A stretch of DNA of 32,934 nucleotides from an uncultured Candidatus Pelagibacter sp. GTDB taxonomy: Bacteria > Pseudomonadota > Alphaproteobacteria > Pelagibacterales > Pelagibacteraceae. Below are positions 24,593-32,934 of the stretch, piece by piece. The stretch's first letter is position 1. Each line of letters opens with the position of its first letter. Under the pieces are notes generated by a model. It did not search any database, was not told the origin of the DNA, and saw only the letters and a list, made by a program, of their open reading frames with translations. The position numbers and the translations under genes are program-made. Where the stretch lies: contig CAJQSH010000044.1 of assembly GCA_905612505.1 (NCBI GenBank), positions 1 through 32,934 of the forward strand. The letters run 5' to 3'.

Positions 24593-25051
24593 TTATTGAA
24601 TAGTTTCTGCTGTAATTACGTTAATTGTAATTTCTGAATCTATTTCTGTGTGTAGAATTATTTTAACTTTAAACTTACCAAGTGATTTAATTTCATTTAA
24701 AGGTTGTATCATTGAAGGCTTAATATCTAATTTGTCAGTTTCTTTAATTATTTTTGAAATCTCAGTTGGTTTAACGGAGCCATAAAGTTCCTTGTTTTCA
24801 GTACTTAATTTTTTAATTAAATATTCTTTGTGGTTAATTTGTTCGGATATTTTTTGAGCTTCTTTCTTTTTTTCATCATCTTTTTTTCCTAAATCAGCTT
24901 TAATTTTTTCTACTTCTGCAATGTTTTCCTTTGAAGCATAAAGAGCTTTTTTATTTGAAATTAAGTAGTTTCTAGCAAAACCTCTTTTAACCTCTATGAT
25001 CTCACCAATGGAACCTATTCTTCTTAAATTTTCTAAAAGTATTACTTTCAT
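24593..25051 (-). CDS. rplI: 50S ribosomal protein L9
   Basis: This ribosomal protein of 152 residues binds 23S rRNA. The N-terminal domain [30 protein letters not shown] is the L9 signature, followed by the long connecting helix rich in Lys and Glu (about 42-75) and the C-terminal domain with LYGSVKPTEI. The start codon shares its base 25051 with the stop of rpsR, a one-base overlap that implies translational coupling. The family is well known and the length normal. Confidence 0.95.
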   Translation of the reverse strand: MKVILLENLRRIGSIGEIIEVKRGFARNYLISNKKALYASKENIAEVEKIKADLGKKDDEKKKEAQKISEQINHKEYLIKKLSTENKELYGSVKPTEISKIIKETDKLDIKPSMIQPLNEIKSLGKFKVKIILHTEIDSEITINVITAETIQ

Positions 25052-25326
25052 TAAATTAACGCCAAGTTTCTAGCTCTTTTAATCGAATTAGAAAGTTCTC
25101 TTTGTTTTTTTTGGCAAACATTTGTAATTCGTGATGGTAAAATTTTACCATTTTCAGACATATACTTTTTAAGTAATCTGATATTTTTATAATCTACAGA
25201 AGGAGCTCCTTTCATCGATAAAGGACAAGATTTTTTAAATTTATATTTATTGGGTTGAAAAATACTTAGTTTTGCGAAATTACTCTGTTTACCTTTTTTA
25301 TTCATTGATCTTTTTTTTGATGGCAT
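25051..25326 (-). CDS. rpsR: 30S ribosomal protein S18
   Basis: This ribosomal protein of 91 residues sits in the platform of the small subunit with S6. The core runs from KKSCPLS near residue 32 through [47 protein letters not shown]. The first zinc-type cysteine pair of S18 is reduced to one Cys (Cys34), and Cys72 remains, so zinc binding is doubtful. A basic N-terminal extension of about 30 residues is present. It lies 2 bases after rpsF and overlaps rplI. Confidence 0.95.
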   Translation of the reverse strand: MPSKKRSMNKKGKQSNFAKLSIFQPNKYKFKKSCPLSMKGAPSVDYKNIRLLKKYMSENGKILPSRITNVCQKKQRELSNSIKRARNLALI

Positions 25327-25328
25327 AA

Positions 25329-25682
25329 TTAATCTTTTCTATATTCTTTTTTTTCATACGTTTCTTTTTTTGAAAAGTACTTTGCTTCTAGATCAAATTT
25401 TTTAACCTTTACAGTCATATATCTTAAAAGATTTTTATCAATAATTTCATTTTTTTCTAATTCTTTGATAATTTTTCCAGGACCTTTAATTTTAAAATGT
25501 ATATAACTACCTTTTCTGTTCTTTTTTATAATATAGGCTAGATTTAACAGTCCCCACTCTTCAGTTTGAACTATTTTACCATCATTTTTTTCAACTATTT
25601 TTGAATATTTATCAGTTAATTGTTTAATTTGAGTAGGGCTAGTGTCCTGTCTTGCTACAATTGTATGTTCGTATAAATTCAT
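25329..25682 (-). CDS. rpsF: 30S ribosomal protein S6
   Basis: This ribosomal protein of 117 residues partners S18 in the small subunit. [22 protein letters not shown] is the S6 opening, [28 protein letters not shown] the central strands, and [10 protein letters not shown] the last strand, followed by a Lys- and Glu-rich tail. It is the first gene of the long minus-strand run and is preceded by an 86-base divergent spacer shared with fabD. Confidence 0.95.
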   Translation of the reverse strand: MNLYEHTIVARQDTSPTQIKQLTDKYSKIVEKNDGKIVQTEEWGLLNLAYIIKKNRKGSYIHFKIKGPGKIIKELEKNEIIDKNLLRYMTVKVKKFDLEAKYFSKKETYEKKEYRKD

Positions 25683-25714
25683 ATTTGTTCTTTAATAAAA
25701 AGTGAGGATATACT

Positions 25715-25743
25715 ATTATAATCCTTTAATTACAACACTTAAA
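25715..25743 (-). promoter_or_regulatory. Candidate promoter for the rpsF operon
   Basis: On the minus strand TATAAT (25720-25715) is a perfect -10 element. A weak -35 candidate, TTTAAG (25743-25738), lies 17 bases upstream. The site is 33 bases before the rpsF start in the divergent rpsF/fabD spacer. Confidence 0.5.
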
Positions 25744-25768
25744 ACCATAAAAAAATTTAGATATTTAA

Positions 25769-26701
25769 ATGTTTTCTGTTATTTTTCCAGGCCAAGGCTC
25801 ACAATTAGTAGGTATGGGCAATGAATTATACAGTAAATATAAATTAATTCAAAATTTATTCAAAGAAGCAGACGAGACTCTTGGATTCTCATTATCCAAA
25901 ATAATCCTTGACGGCCCTAAAAAAGAATTAGATTTAACAGAGAATACACAGCCAGCAATATTTCTATTAAGCTATTCAATATTCAAGTTAGTTAAAGAAG
26001 AATTTAATATTGATTTAAATAAAGCTAGTTTTTTTGCAGGACATTCTCTTGGAGAGTATTCTGCTATAGCTTCATCGGACACTCTATCTTTTTCTGATAC
26101 ATTAAAAATTTTGAAGATTAGAGGTAAAGCAATGCAAAGTTCAGTTCCAAAAGGAGTAGGAGGAATGGTTGCCGTATTGGGTTCCAAGATAGAAAATGTA
26201 GAAAAAATTATTGAGAAAAATAAAAATAAGTATGAATGTTTTATTGCAAACGATAACTCAGAAAGTCAAATAGTTATAAGTGGTAATGTTATAGATTTAG
26301 AAAAAATGATGATTGATTTAAAATCAAACAATATTAAGAATATTAAGCTACCGGTAAGTGCTCCTTTTCATTGTAAATTAATGAATAAAGCTACAATGAT
26401 AATGAGTGAAGAAATAGCTAAATTAAATTTCCAAGAATCTAAAAATATTCTTATTTCTAATGTAACTGGAAAAGAGATAATCAATTCTTTAGAATTAAAA
26501 GATTTACTGGTTAAACAGATTGAAAGTAGAGTTCGCTGGAGAGAAAGTGTTATACTTATGATTAATAAAGGGGTTGATCATTTTATAGAAATAGGACCAG
26601 GTAAAGTTTTATCAGGATTGATAAAGAGAATTGATAGAAATGTTAAAGTTAGTGCAATAAATAATGAAGAAGATATAAAGTTAATTAATATAAATGAGTA
26701 A
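25769..26701 (+). CDS. fabD: Malonyl-CoA:ACP transacylase
   Basis: The enzyme moves malonyl groups from CoA to acyl carrier protein for fatty acid synthesis. Of its 310 residues, FPGQGSQ lies at 6-12, the nucleophile Ser93 in GHSLGEYSA, the catalytic His201 in APFHCKLM, and IEIGPGKVLSGL near the C-terminus, as expected for the family. The ATG at 25769 puts the conserved start directly at the N-terminus. fabG starts 8 bases before its stop, and acpP follows, so the cluster works as one pathway unit. Confidence 0.95.
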   Translation: MFSVIFPGQGSQLVGMGNELYSKYKLIQNLFKEADETLGFSLSKIILDGPKKELDLTENTQPAIFLLSYSIFKLVKEEFNIDLNKASFFAGHSLGEYSAIASSDTLSFSDTLKILKIRGKAMQSSVPKGVGGMVAVLGSKIENVEKIIEKNKNKYECFIANDNSESQIVISGNVIDLEKMMIDLKSNNIKNIKLPVSAPFHCKLMNKATMIMSEEIAKLNFQESKNILISNVTGKEIINSLELKDLLVKQIESRVRWRESVILMINKGVDHFIEIGPGKVLSGLIKRIDRNVKVSAINNEEDIKLININE

Positions 26702-27431
26702 TTTAAAAAATAAAAATATTATAGTTACAGGTGCTTCAGGAGGCATTGGAAATTCAATAGTAGAAAAATTATACAGCAAAGGTGCAAATATTTTAGCAAC
26801 AGGTACTAGAATAGAAAAGTTAGATGAAATAAAAAAAAAATATAACAATATTAAAATCTTACAGTTTGATATCGCTCAACATAAAAAAATTGAAGAATTT
26901 ATAAATAATGCAACAGAAAAATTAGGTGGATCGCTTGATTGTATTATAAACAACGCTGGTATCACAAAAGATAATTTAGCAATTAGAATGAATTTAGAAG
27001 AGTGGACAAAAGTAATAGACATTAATTTAACTTCAACATTTTTAATGAGCAAATACTCAATTAAAAAAATGCTTAAAAACAAATCAGGAAAAATAATTAA
27101 TATTACATCTGTTGTAGGTCATACAGGTAATGTTGGACAGGCAAATTATACTGCATCAAAAGCAGGAATTGTTGCAATGTCAAAAAGCCTCGCTATAGAA
27201 TATGCAAAGAAAAATATAAATATTAACTGTATATCCCCTGGATTCATTAGTACCGCCATGACAGATAAAATAGATGAAAAATTTAAAGAGGTTATTATCG
27301 CAAAAATTCCAGCCAATAGGTTGGGAAAGCCACTAGATGTAGCTAATGCTGTAGTTTTTTTAAGTTCGAGCGATTCAGATTATATTAATGGTGAAACTTT
27401 ACATGTTAACGGAGGCATGTATTTGGGTTGA
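26694..27431 (+). CDS. fabG: 3-oxoacyl-ACP reductase
   Basis: This is an NADPH-dependent reductase of the fatty acid elongation cycle and a member of the short-chain dehydrogenase family. Of its 245 residues, TGASGGIG lies at 12-19, NNAGIT near 86-91, the catalytic Ser139, Tyr152 and Lys156 (NITSVVG and YTASK), and the C-terminal DYINGETLHVNGGM typical of FabG. It overlaps fabD by 8 bases. A TTGACA word spans its stop codon and may be the -35 of acpP. Confidence 0.95.
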   Translation: MSNLKNKNIIVTGASGGIGNSIVEKLYSKGANILATGTRIEKLDEIKKKYNNIKILQFDIAQHKKIEEFINNATEKLGGSLDCIINNAGITKDNLAIRMNLEEWTKVIDINLTSTFLMSKYSIKKMLKNKSGKIINITSVVGHTGNVGQANYTASKAGIVAMSKSLAIEYAKKNININCISPGFISTAMTDKIDEKFKEVIIAKIPANRLGKPLDVANAVVFLSSSDSDYINGETLHVNGGMYLG

Positions 27432-27456
27432 CAAAACTACTTTTTGATTTAATAAC
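27428..27456 (+). promoter_or_regulatory. Possible acpP promoter overlapping the fabG stop
   Basis: TTGACA (27428-27433) is a perfect -35 word; a weak -10 (TAATAA or AATAAC, 27450-27456) lies 16 to 17 bases further on. A separate promoter would suit the high demand for acyl carrier protein. AAAGGA, before the ATG at 27480, is a good ribosome-binding site. Confidence 0.35.
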
Positions 27457-27479
27457 GAATTATAACAAAAAGGAACAAT

Positions 27480-27716
27480 ATGTCAGATGATATTTCAAGC
27501 AAAGTTAAAAAGATTGTTGCAGACCACCTAGGAATAGATGAAGCAAAAGTTCAAGATGATTCAAGTTTTATAGATGATCTTGGAGCAGATAGTTTAGATA
27601 CAGTTGAGTTAGTAATGGCTTTTGAAGAAGAATTTGGATCAGAAATTTCTGATAGTCAAGCGGAGAAAATTTTAACTGTTGGTGATGCAATTAAGTTCAT
27701 TGAAGGTAGTAAGTAA
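27480..27716 (+). CDS. acpP: Acyl carrier protein
   Basis: This 78-residue carrier of growing acyl chains is modified with phosphopantetheine at Ser38 in [12 protein letters not shown]. The protein is acidic and helical, with the usual LGIDEAKV and [10 protein letters not shown] pattern. It follows fabD-fabG on the same strand. In E. coli fabF comes next; here gmk begins 13 bases downstream. Confidence 0.97.
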   Translation: MSDDISSKVKKIVADHLGIDEAKVQDDSSFIDDLGADSLDTVELVMAFEEEFGSEISDSQAEKILTVGDAIKFIEGSK

Positions 27717-27729
27717 TTAAAAAAAATAA

Positions 27730-28362
27730 ATGTCCATAAAAAAAGATGGGATAATGGTAATTTTATCATCCCCATCTGGGGCTGGCAAAACTACATTAGT
27801 AAAATTATTATCTAAGAAAAAAAATTATAATATATCTGTATCTCATACCACTAGAAAGGCTCGTATTAATGAAATCCATGATCAAGATTATTATTTCGTC
27901 AATCATGAAAAATTTCAAAGTCTGATAAAAAATGAAGAATTTTTAGAATATGCTAAAGTTTTTAATCATTTATATGGAACAACTAGAACGCCTGTAATTG
28001 AAAAATTAGAAAAAGGAGAAAATGTAGTTTTTGATATAGATTGGCAGGGTGCGGATCAAATCAAAAATAAAAAATTAAACTATAAATTAATTACATTTTT
28101 TGTACTTCCACCGAGCAAGCAAGTTTTATTTGAAAGATTATCTAATAGAGACATGAAAGATAAATTAATAGTAGATGAAAGAATGAAAGAATTTAGTCGA
28201 GATGTTTTGCATTGGATCAATTACGATTATGTTGTAATTAATGATAATATTGATGCTTGTTATTCTAAGATTAATAATTTGATTGATGCGGAAATTAATA
28301 GTGGCTCAAAAGATTATGATAGTGATTATATTAGAAAGCATGTGGAATTTTTAACCTCTTAA
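27730..28362 (+). CDS. gmk: Guanylate kinase
   Basis: The enzyme phosphorylates GMP to GDP with ATP. Of its 210 residues, the P-loop [10 protein letters not shown] lies at 13-22, [10 protein letters not shown] is the GMP-binding segment near 36-45, and DQDYYFV, GTTRTPV and [12 protein letters not shown] follow in the family order. The end overlaps the end of rsmA on the other strand by 12 bases, so transcription of the two converges here with no spacer for a separate terminator. Confidence 0.95.
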   Translation: MSIKKDGIMVILSSPSGAGKTTLVKLLSKKKNYNISVSHTTRKARINEIHDQDYYFVNHEKFQSLIKNEEFLEYAKVFNHLYGTTRTPVIEKLEKGENVVFDIDWQGADQIKNKKLNYKLITFFVLPPSKQVLFERLSNRDMKDKLIVDERMKEFSRDVLHWINYDYVVINDNIDACYSKINNLIDAEINSGSKDYDSDYIRKHVEFLTS

Positions 28363-29139
28363 ATCTTCATACTCTTTCGTTAGTTTGTAATACATTTCAG
28401 GCTCTAAATTTTGTGGTCTTAAATTTAAATTAATATTAAATTTTTTAGAAATATTTTCAGCATTTTTAAAAATTTGATTAAATGGTTTTTTAATCATTTT
28501 CCTTCTTTGATTAAAAAAAATCCGAGTAACTGTTTCAAGATTTTTTGGATCCTTTAATTCAAAAAAGTTCTTTTTAGGTGTTAAAATTAATAAGGAACTA
28601 TCTATTTTAGGTCTTGGTGAAAAACTTTCTGGTTTAATATCTATAATTTTTTTTATATCCAATTTCCAACTAGATAGTATTGACAATCTTCCATAGTTAG
28701 AAGTATTTGACTCAGCAATAATGCGATCTGCAACTTCTTTTTGAAACATTAAAACTAACTGATCAAACCAAAATTCTTTATTAATATTAACTATCCATTT
28801 TGATAGTATTTTAGTAGAAATATTATAGGGAAGATTTCCAAATACAGTCAATTTTTCTTTTGAAATTTTATTTTCAGATACTTTTAAGATATCATCATTG
28901 ATAATAATGATTTCATCATTAAATTTTTCATTTAACAATATAGATAAGTCATTATCTTTTTCGACTACATATATTTTTTTAGGTTTTTTTTTAAGAATAT
29001 GAATTGTCAAGTTTCCACTTCCAGGACCAATTTCTAAAATTTCTTTATTATTTACCTCAACAGAATCAACAATTTGTTCCAAAACGGTACGGTCTATTAA
29101 GAAATTTTGTCCCAAACTTTTTTTAGCTCTAATATTCAC
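28351..29139 (-). CDS. rsmA: 16S rRNA dimethyladenosine transferase
   Basis: This methyltransferase dimethylates two adjacent adenines in helix 45 of 16S rRNA using SAM. Of its 262 residues, [11 protein letters not shown] lies near the start, the SAM motif [10 protein letters not shown] near 37-46, VVEKD near 58, and the catalytic NLPYNIS near 99-105. [12 protein letters not shown] is in the C-terminal part. The start is GTG at 29139, directly after the TAA of pdxA; no better start lies nearby and the conserved sequence begins within five residues. The 3' end overlaps gmk. Confidence 0.95.
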   Translation of the reverse strand: MNIRAKKSLGQNFLIDRTVLEQIVDSVEVNNKEILEIGPGSGNLTIHILKKKPKKIYVVEKDNDLSILLNEKFNDEIIIINDDILKVSENKISKEKLTVFGNLPYNISTKILSKWIVNINKEFWFDQLVLMFQKEVADRIIAESNTSNYGRLSILSSWKLDIKKIIDIKPESFSPRPKIDSSLLILTPKKNFFELKDPKNLETVTRIFFNQRRKMIKKPFNQIFKNAENISKKFNINLNLRPQNLEPEMYYKLTKEYEDLRG

Positions 29140-30105
29140 TTATTTGTCAAAAAATTTTAAAGCTTGAATTAAGCTTAACGGGTTGGATAAATTTTTCCCC
29201 ATCATTGATTCATTGGGTCCATGATCGGGTGAGATTCTCACAAAAGGTAAACCCAATGTTACATTTATAGCATCGAAACCAAAAATTGTTTTTATGGGGA
29301 TTAATACTTGATCGTGATACATTCCAATTATGACATCATAGTTTTTTGATTGCTCTTTCATAAATATAGTATCAGCAGCAAATGGACCGCTTACATTATA
29401 TTTTTTTTTGATAAGGTATTTGATTGAAGGTATAATTATTCTGTTTTCTTCACTTGATTTATAATTGCTTTCACAGTGGGGGTTTAATCCTGTGATAGCA
29501 ATTTTAGGGTTTTTTTTAAATTTATTTTTATAGAATTTAATAATTAATTTTACATTATTAATTATTTTTTTTTTAGATAAATTTTTATGAACTTCTTTTA
29601 AAGGTAAATGCGTAGTTATTGTACTTACTGATAATATTTTATTAAAAATTAGCATGGCAACTTTATTATTTTTATTTGTTTTATTTGCCAAATACTCAGT
29701 AATTCCAAGAAATTTTTCTTTTAAAAAGTTTTTCTTTGATATTGGTCCATTTATCAATCCTGAACATTTATTTTCTTTTAACAATAAAAGGGCAATTTCA
29801 AAACATTTTTTAATATATATATTTGATTTCGATGAGATTGAGTCAAAAGGTTTTAAAAAATTAAAATTTACATCAATAATATTAATTTTATTATTAGATA
29901 GTTGTTTAAAATCAATAATTTTTTTTTCAATTAAGTTTATCTTATAATTAAAACCAAGAATTTTCATTTGTGAAAGCAATAGTTTTTTTGATACAATAAG
30001 TATTATTGGTTTTTTAATAGATATTTTTTTGAAACTTTTAAAAAATATTTCCAAGAAAACACTATAAGGTTCACCAGCGACTATTATAATAGGATTTTTA
30101 TTCAC
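29140..30105 (-). CDS. pdxA: 4-hydroxythreonine-4-phosphate dehydrogenase
   Basis: This NAD-dependent enzyme of DXP-dependent vitamin B6 synthesis has 321 residues and divalent metal at its active site. Family landmarks are VAGEP near residue 9, NGPISKK near 118, STITTHLPL near 155, ITGLNPHCE near 203, GPFAADTIF near 240, MYHDQVLIP near 261, and GLPFVRISPDHG near 285. The N-terminus after GEP departs from the usual GIGPE sequence (here YSVFLEI), so part of the substrate pocket may differ. It overlaps surA by 8 bases and abuts rsmA; the order lptD-surA-pdxA-rsmA is a classical proteobacterial operon. Confidence 0.92.
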   Translation of the reverse strand: MNKNPIIIVAGEPYSVFLEIFFKSFKKISIKKPIILIVSKKLLLSQMKILGFNYKINLIEKKIIDFKQLSNNKINIIDVNFNFLKPFDSISSKSNIYIKKCFEIALLLLKENKCSGLINGPISKKNFLKEKFLGITEYLANKTNKNNKVAMLIFNKILSVSTITTHLPLKEVHKNLSKKKIINNVKLIIKFYKNKFKKNPKIAITGLNPHCESNYKSSEENRIIIPSIKYLIKKKYNVSGPFAADTIFMKEQSKNYDVIIGMYHDQVLIPIKTIFGFDAINVTLGLPFVRISPDHGPNESMMGKNLSNPLSLIQALKFFDK

Positions 30106-31039
30106 TAATTTTATTATTTAATTTTATTTTGTTGTAATAAATTAAAGAAAATTGGTTATATTGTTTTTGCTTTTCATAATTTATTAATTCTTTCAAAATT
30201 TTATTTTTATCAATGTTATTTTTTTTTTCTTTTTTATTATTTATTCTTAAAATTAAAAAACCAGTTGGAACTTTTATTGGTTCGGTTATTTCACCTATAT
30301 TTAATTGTTTTATTAATTTTATTACATTTTTAGATAATTGATTTTCATCAACCCAGCCTATATGACCGCCAAATTTTGCTGTGTCTGATACACTATAAAT
30401 ATTTGCCGTATTATTAAATCCCGAAGAGATTACACTTTTATTAATATCATCTATTATATTGATTAATTTTTTTTGATCAGAAACTTGAAATAAAATTTCT
30501 GATAAATCATATTTGGTTATTAATTTTTTATTTAAACCATCATTCTTAATTTTTTGTTTTAAAATTTTTTCATTAATATTTATTTGTTGTGTGAATTTAT
30601 TTTTGATTAAATCATTCCACAAAAGTTCAATTTCTAATTTTTTTTTAACGTCTTCTAATGTCAAATTATTAGAAGCTAAATAATTTTTAAATTCATCAAT
30701 ATTTTTAATATTTAGTTTTAGGTAGAGTTTTTGTAGGACATCATTTACATATTCCCGAGTATGATCCAGAGTGTAGTATTTTAATATTTCATTTTTTTTA
30801 ATTTTTTCTCTAATTACAGAATTTTTAGATATTTTCATAATTGATAATTTATCTAACTTTTTTAAATCATTATTAAGTGTTGTTAGATATCTATATTCTT
30901 CTTCTATGTCTAAATTGGTAATAATTTCATTATTAATTTTTAAGACTATATGCGATTCCATTGATGCATTTGATGGCGCTATCAGAATTAATATAATTAA
31001 TATTTTTGTCGTAAGTATAGCTATTTTTTTATTAATCAT
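30098..31039 (-). CDS. surA: SurA-like periplasmic chaperone/peptidyl-prolyl isomerase
   Basis: This periplasmic chaperone for outer-membrane proteins has 313 residues. Residues 1-26 are a Sec signal peptide ending near SNASM. The N-terminal chaperone region IVLKINNEIITNLDIEEEYRYL is typical of SurA. One parvulin domain lies at about 175-275, with ISEILFQV-like (here LSEILFQVSD), FGGHIGWVDENQL and GEITEPIKVPTGFLILRI. E. coli SurA has two parvulin domains; here only one is seen, as is common in alphaproteobacteria. Its start overlaps the lptD stop by 4 bases. Confidence 0.87.
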   Translation of the reverse strand: MINKKIAILTTKILIILILIAPSNASMESHIVLKINNEIITNLDIEEEYRYLTTLNNDLKKLDKLSIMKISKNSVIREKIKKNEILKYYTLDHTREYVNDVLQKLYLKLNIKNIDEFKNYLASNNLTLEDVKKKLEIELLWNDLIKNKFTQQININEKILKQKIKNDGLNKKLITKYDLSEILFQVSDQKKLINIIDDINKSVISSGFNNTANIYSVSDTAKFGGHIGWVDENQLSKNVIKLIKQLNIGEITEPIKVPTGFLILRINNKKEKKNNIDKNKILKELINYEKQKQYNQFSLIYYNKIKLNNKISE

Positions 31040-32934
31040 TTTTTTGTATTCGGTGTATTAATTTTTCCAAAGGGCATTATTGTAATAGAAAAAAATAGTT
31101 GTTCTTCTGGTTTAAGGGCACCATCTGTGTAATAGTCTTTTTTATATTCTATTCCAGCAACCAAACAATCATTTTTATATTCATAAATTACATTGTAATA
31201 TTCTGTTAAATCCTTTTCTTTATTTTTTCTTGTTTTAAACTTAAGTGAATTGTTATTATCAAAATTAAAGGCAGTAGTATTTGATATATAACTTTCATTA
31301 CCTAGAATGTTATTTTTTTCTAAAAATTCAAAAGTAGTTACAAAATTATTAACACTTATAGTTGTGTCTATTAGATTATAGTTTAAACTTTTTAAGTTAT
31401 TATCAAGTGAAAAATTATATGAAAAATCAATAAATTTATTTGTTTTAAATTTCATATCACCAACGATGTCTGATGTTTTTTGACCTAATGTACTTGATGT
31501 GGGTAGTTTAAAATTTTCAGTATCTCTAAACAACGTCGCTAAGTTAAAAGAAAATATTTCATTATTTGAATTTAATTTATCATAAATTGAAAATTCATTT
31601 CCTAAAGTAATTGATTGACCTCCTTCAACTGTATCGTTTGAACCAATTCTATTAAGTGTAAAAATATTATTAAAATCTGTAATTCGATCATCACTACTTA
31701 TGTTTTTGTTTTTATTTGGGCTGTATCTCGCAGAAATAATTGGTGAAAGAATGCCCACATACCTATTTCCATCTTTTTTTAATGGATATTTAACCTGATA
31801 ATTAATTATAGATTGAATGTCATTTTCTTTTTTGTTTTTGTAATTACTTGAATTTTTTGAATCTGCATTAAAATTTTTAATTAGAATTTCATAATTACTC
31901 ACCAATCCCTTAGAGTTTATGTTGTTATCAGATTTGTAATTAAGATTATTAATTATAACTTTTTCATTAATGTTTGTTTCATAAAGTTTATTATGACCCA
32001 GTGATGAAAAGGTCAGGTCACCATCTGTAACAATAGAGTCAATTTTTTTGGAAAAATCATAACTAGGAAATATGTACTGATATTTATCATTATTTTCTCT
32101 GCTTAAATCTTCATAAACTTCAGTTAAGAAATTAATCTCAGTATTGTCATTCTTCGCATAAAAATTTAATTTCGAATGTAAGTTGGTTGTAGATTCAATT
32201 ATTGGTGAATTAAGTTTATAAGTTTTCAGGTAAGTATCGCTTGAGGTTTGCTGAATTTTTAAGTCAATTTTTGATTGATCAAATAAGCCAAAGTTAAAAT
32301 TAAATGATGATTTTGAAAAAAAGTGGGTTTCTGAATTATCCTCATTAAAAGGCAATGGATTTTTATTTTTAATACTAAAATCTAATACATGATCAGTATT
32401 TTTTGTAATATGTCGATATTCGCCTTGGTAAAGAGTTTTTTGATTATAATAAAACCTAGGCTTAAAAGTTAAATCAACATTATCTGCTATCACTTTGTAG
32501 TAAGGTAATCCCAAGTAGTTTCCGAGAGTAGAAGATTGTGATAATTGCGGAGCCAGGAAACCTGATTGTCTTTTTACAGTTGGATCAGGGTGAAAAAATT
32601 TTGGAAAATATAATACCGGAACATCATAAACTTTAAGCCAAGCATTTTTATAATTTAAAGTTTTTTTAATTTTGTCATGTTTTATCTCATTTGCTGATAA
32701 AACCCATGGAGGGCAGCCATCTCTTTTTTTACAGGTGGTAAAGACACCTTTTTTAATTATTGATGTATTTTCTTCTAAAAAAAGTGCTTTACCTTTTAGT
32801 CTTGGTTCATTGTCTTGGGAATTAAAAATTTTATTATTAAATTTTATGTTAAAATCTTTTCCAAGCATTTTATTACTGTCTAAACTCAATCTTAAATCTT
32901 CAATATTATATTTATTAGATTCACTATCAATTAC
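31036..32934 (-). CDS. lptD: LPS-assembly protein LptD, 5' end cut by window
   Basis: This outer-membrane beta-barrel inserts lipopolysaccharide into the outer leaflet. The frame is open through the last base of the window, so the signal peptide and part of the N-terminal beta-jellyroll lie beyond it; the ATG at 32889 is internal. Family landmarks are TTCKKRDGCPPW near the front, YKNAWLKVYDVPVLYFPKFFHPDPTVKRQSG reading as the typical LptD plug/barrel junction, and GNYLGLPYY. Many alternating hydrophobic strands follow to the end. Cys residues (TTCKKRDGC and NDCLVAG) could form the disulfide that links N-domain and barrel. Its presence argues for an LPS-bearing outer membrane. Confidence 0.93.
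   Translation of the reverse strand, partial: VIDSESNKYNIEDLRLSLDSNKMLGKDFNIKFNNKIFNSQDNEPRLKGKALFLEENTSIIKKGVFTTCKKRDGCPPWVLSANEIKHDKIKKTLNYKNAWLKVYDVPVLYFPKFFHPDPTVKRQSGFLAPQLSQSSTLGNYLGLPYYKVIADNVDLTFKPRFYYNQKTLYQGEYRHITKNTDHVLDFSIKNKNPLPFNEDNSETHFFSKSSFNFNFGLFDQSKIDLKIQQTSSDTYLKTYKLNSPIIESTTNLHSKLNFYAKNDNTEINFLTEVYEDLSRENNDKYQYIFPSYDFSKKIDSIVTDGDLTFSSLGHNKLYETNINEKVIINNLNYKSDNNINSKGLVSNYEILIKNFNADSKNSSNYKNKKENDIQSIINYQVKYPLKKDGNRYVGILSPIISARYSPNKNKNISSDDRITDFNNIFTLNRIGSNDTVEGGQSITLGNEFSIYDKLNSNNEIFSFNLATLFRDTENFKLPTSSTLGQKTSDIVGDMKFKTNKFIDFSYNFSLDNNLKSLNYNLIDTTISVNNFVTTFEFLEKNNILGNESYISNTTAFNFDNNNSLKFKTRKNKEKDLTEYYNVIYEYKNDCLVAGIEYKKDYYTDGALKPEEQLFFSITIMPFGKINTPNTKK

Noticed and set aside
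1-32934. CRISPR arrays, insertion sequences, rRNA genes or replication origin
   Set aside because: No regularly spaced repeats, transposase genes, rRNA sequence or DnaA-box cluster was noticed on reading both strands.

Overview
This window looks like a chromosomal segment from a streamlined marine alphaproteobacterium of the SAR11 (Pelagibacterales) type. The DNA is very AT-rich, spacers are short, neighbouring genes often overlap by 4 to 47 bases, and conserved genes (rpsF-rpsR-rplI-dnaB, cvpA-purF, fabD-fabG-acpP, rsmA-pdxA-surA-lptD, gshA-gshB) occur in tight same-strand runs. The taxonomic call is an inference from composition and gene style. No rRNA, tRNA, CRISPR array or transposase was seen.

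Region 1 (1-4270, plus strand) is a tight operon that is cut by the window start. It holds an EamA/DMT permease, a creatinase-family amidinohydrolase with its catalytic and carboxylate-binding residues intact, an L-arginine:glycine amidinotransferase with its Asp/His/Cys set intact, and a low-specificity threonine aldolase-like enzyme. All three enzymes touch glycine or its N-methyl form (sarcosine), which suggests a glycine or guanidino-compound module.

Region 2 (4271-8758) is an accessory patch. It has a Sec-exported dienelactone-hydrolase-like protein followed directly by a Tat-exported flavin amine oxidase, between two copies of a 25-base direct repeat. Around these lie one intact small gene on the minus strand and two broken fragments of the same family, two paralogous small membrane-protein genes separated by a clear terminator hairpin, and the frameshifted membrane domain of a bacterial pentameric ligand-gated ion channel.

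Region 3 (8759-13468, plus strand) carries glutamate dehydrogenase, SlyX, a BaiN/RdsA-type flavoprotein, and a two-gene unit of a C-terminal Rieske protein with a mARC/YcbX-like MOSC protein. Region 4 (13647-25682, minus strand) is a long co-directional run. In transcription order it is rpsF, rpsR, rplI, dnaB, an RND/MMPL exporter, cvpA, purF, an HD-domain protein with a six-ligand dimetal set, gshA, gshB (interrupted by a one-base frameshift), an EamA permease and an MFS permease. Region 5 (25769-28362, plus strand) is fabD-fabG-acpP-gmk. Region 6 (28351-32934, minus strand) is lptD-surA-pdxA-rsmA, with lptD cut by the window end.

The most unusual material is the guanidino/glycine operon, the small membrane-protein pair, the ion-channel relic with the repeats around it, and the Rieske-MOSC pair. 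All functional calls come from reading motifs; no database search was run.
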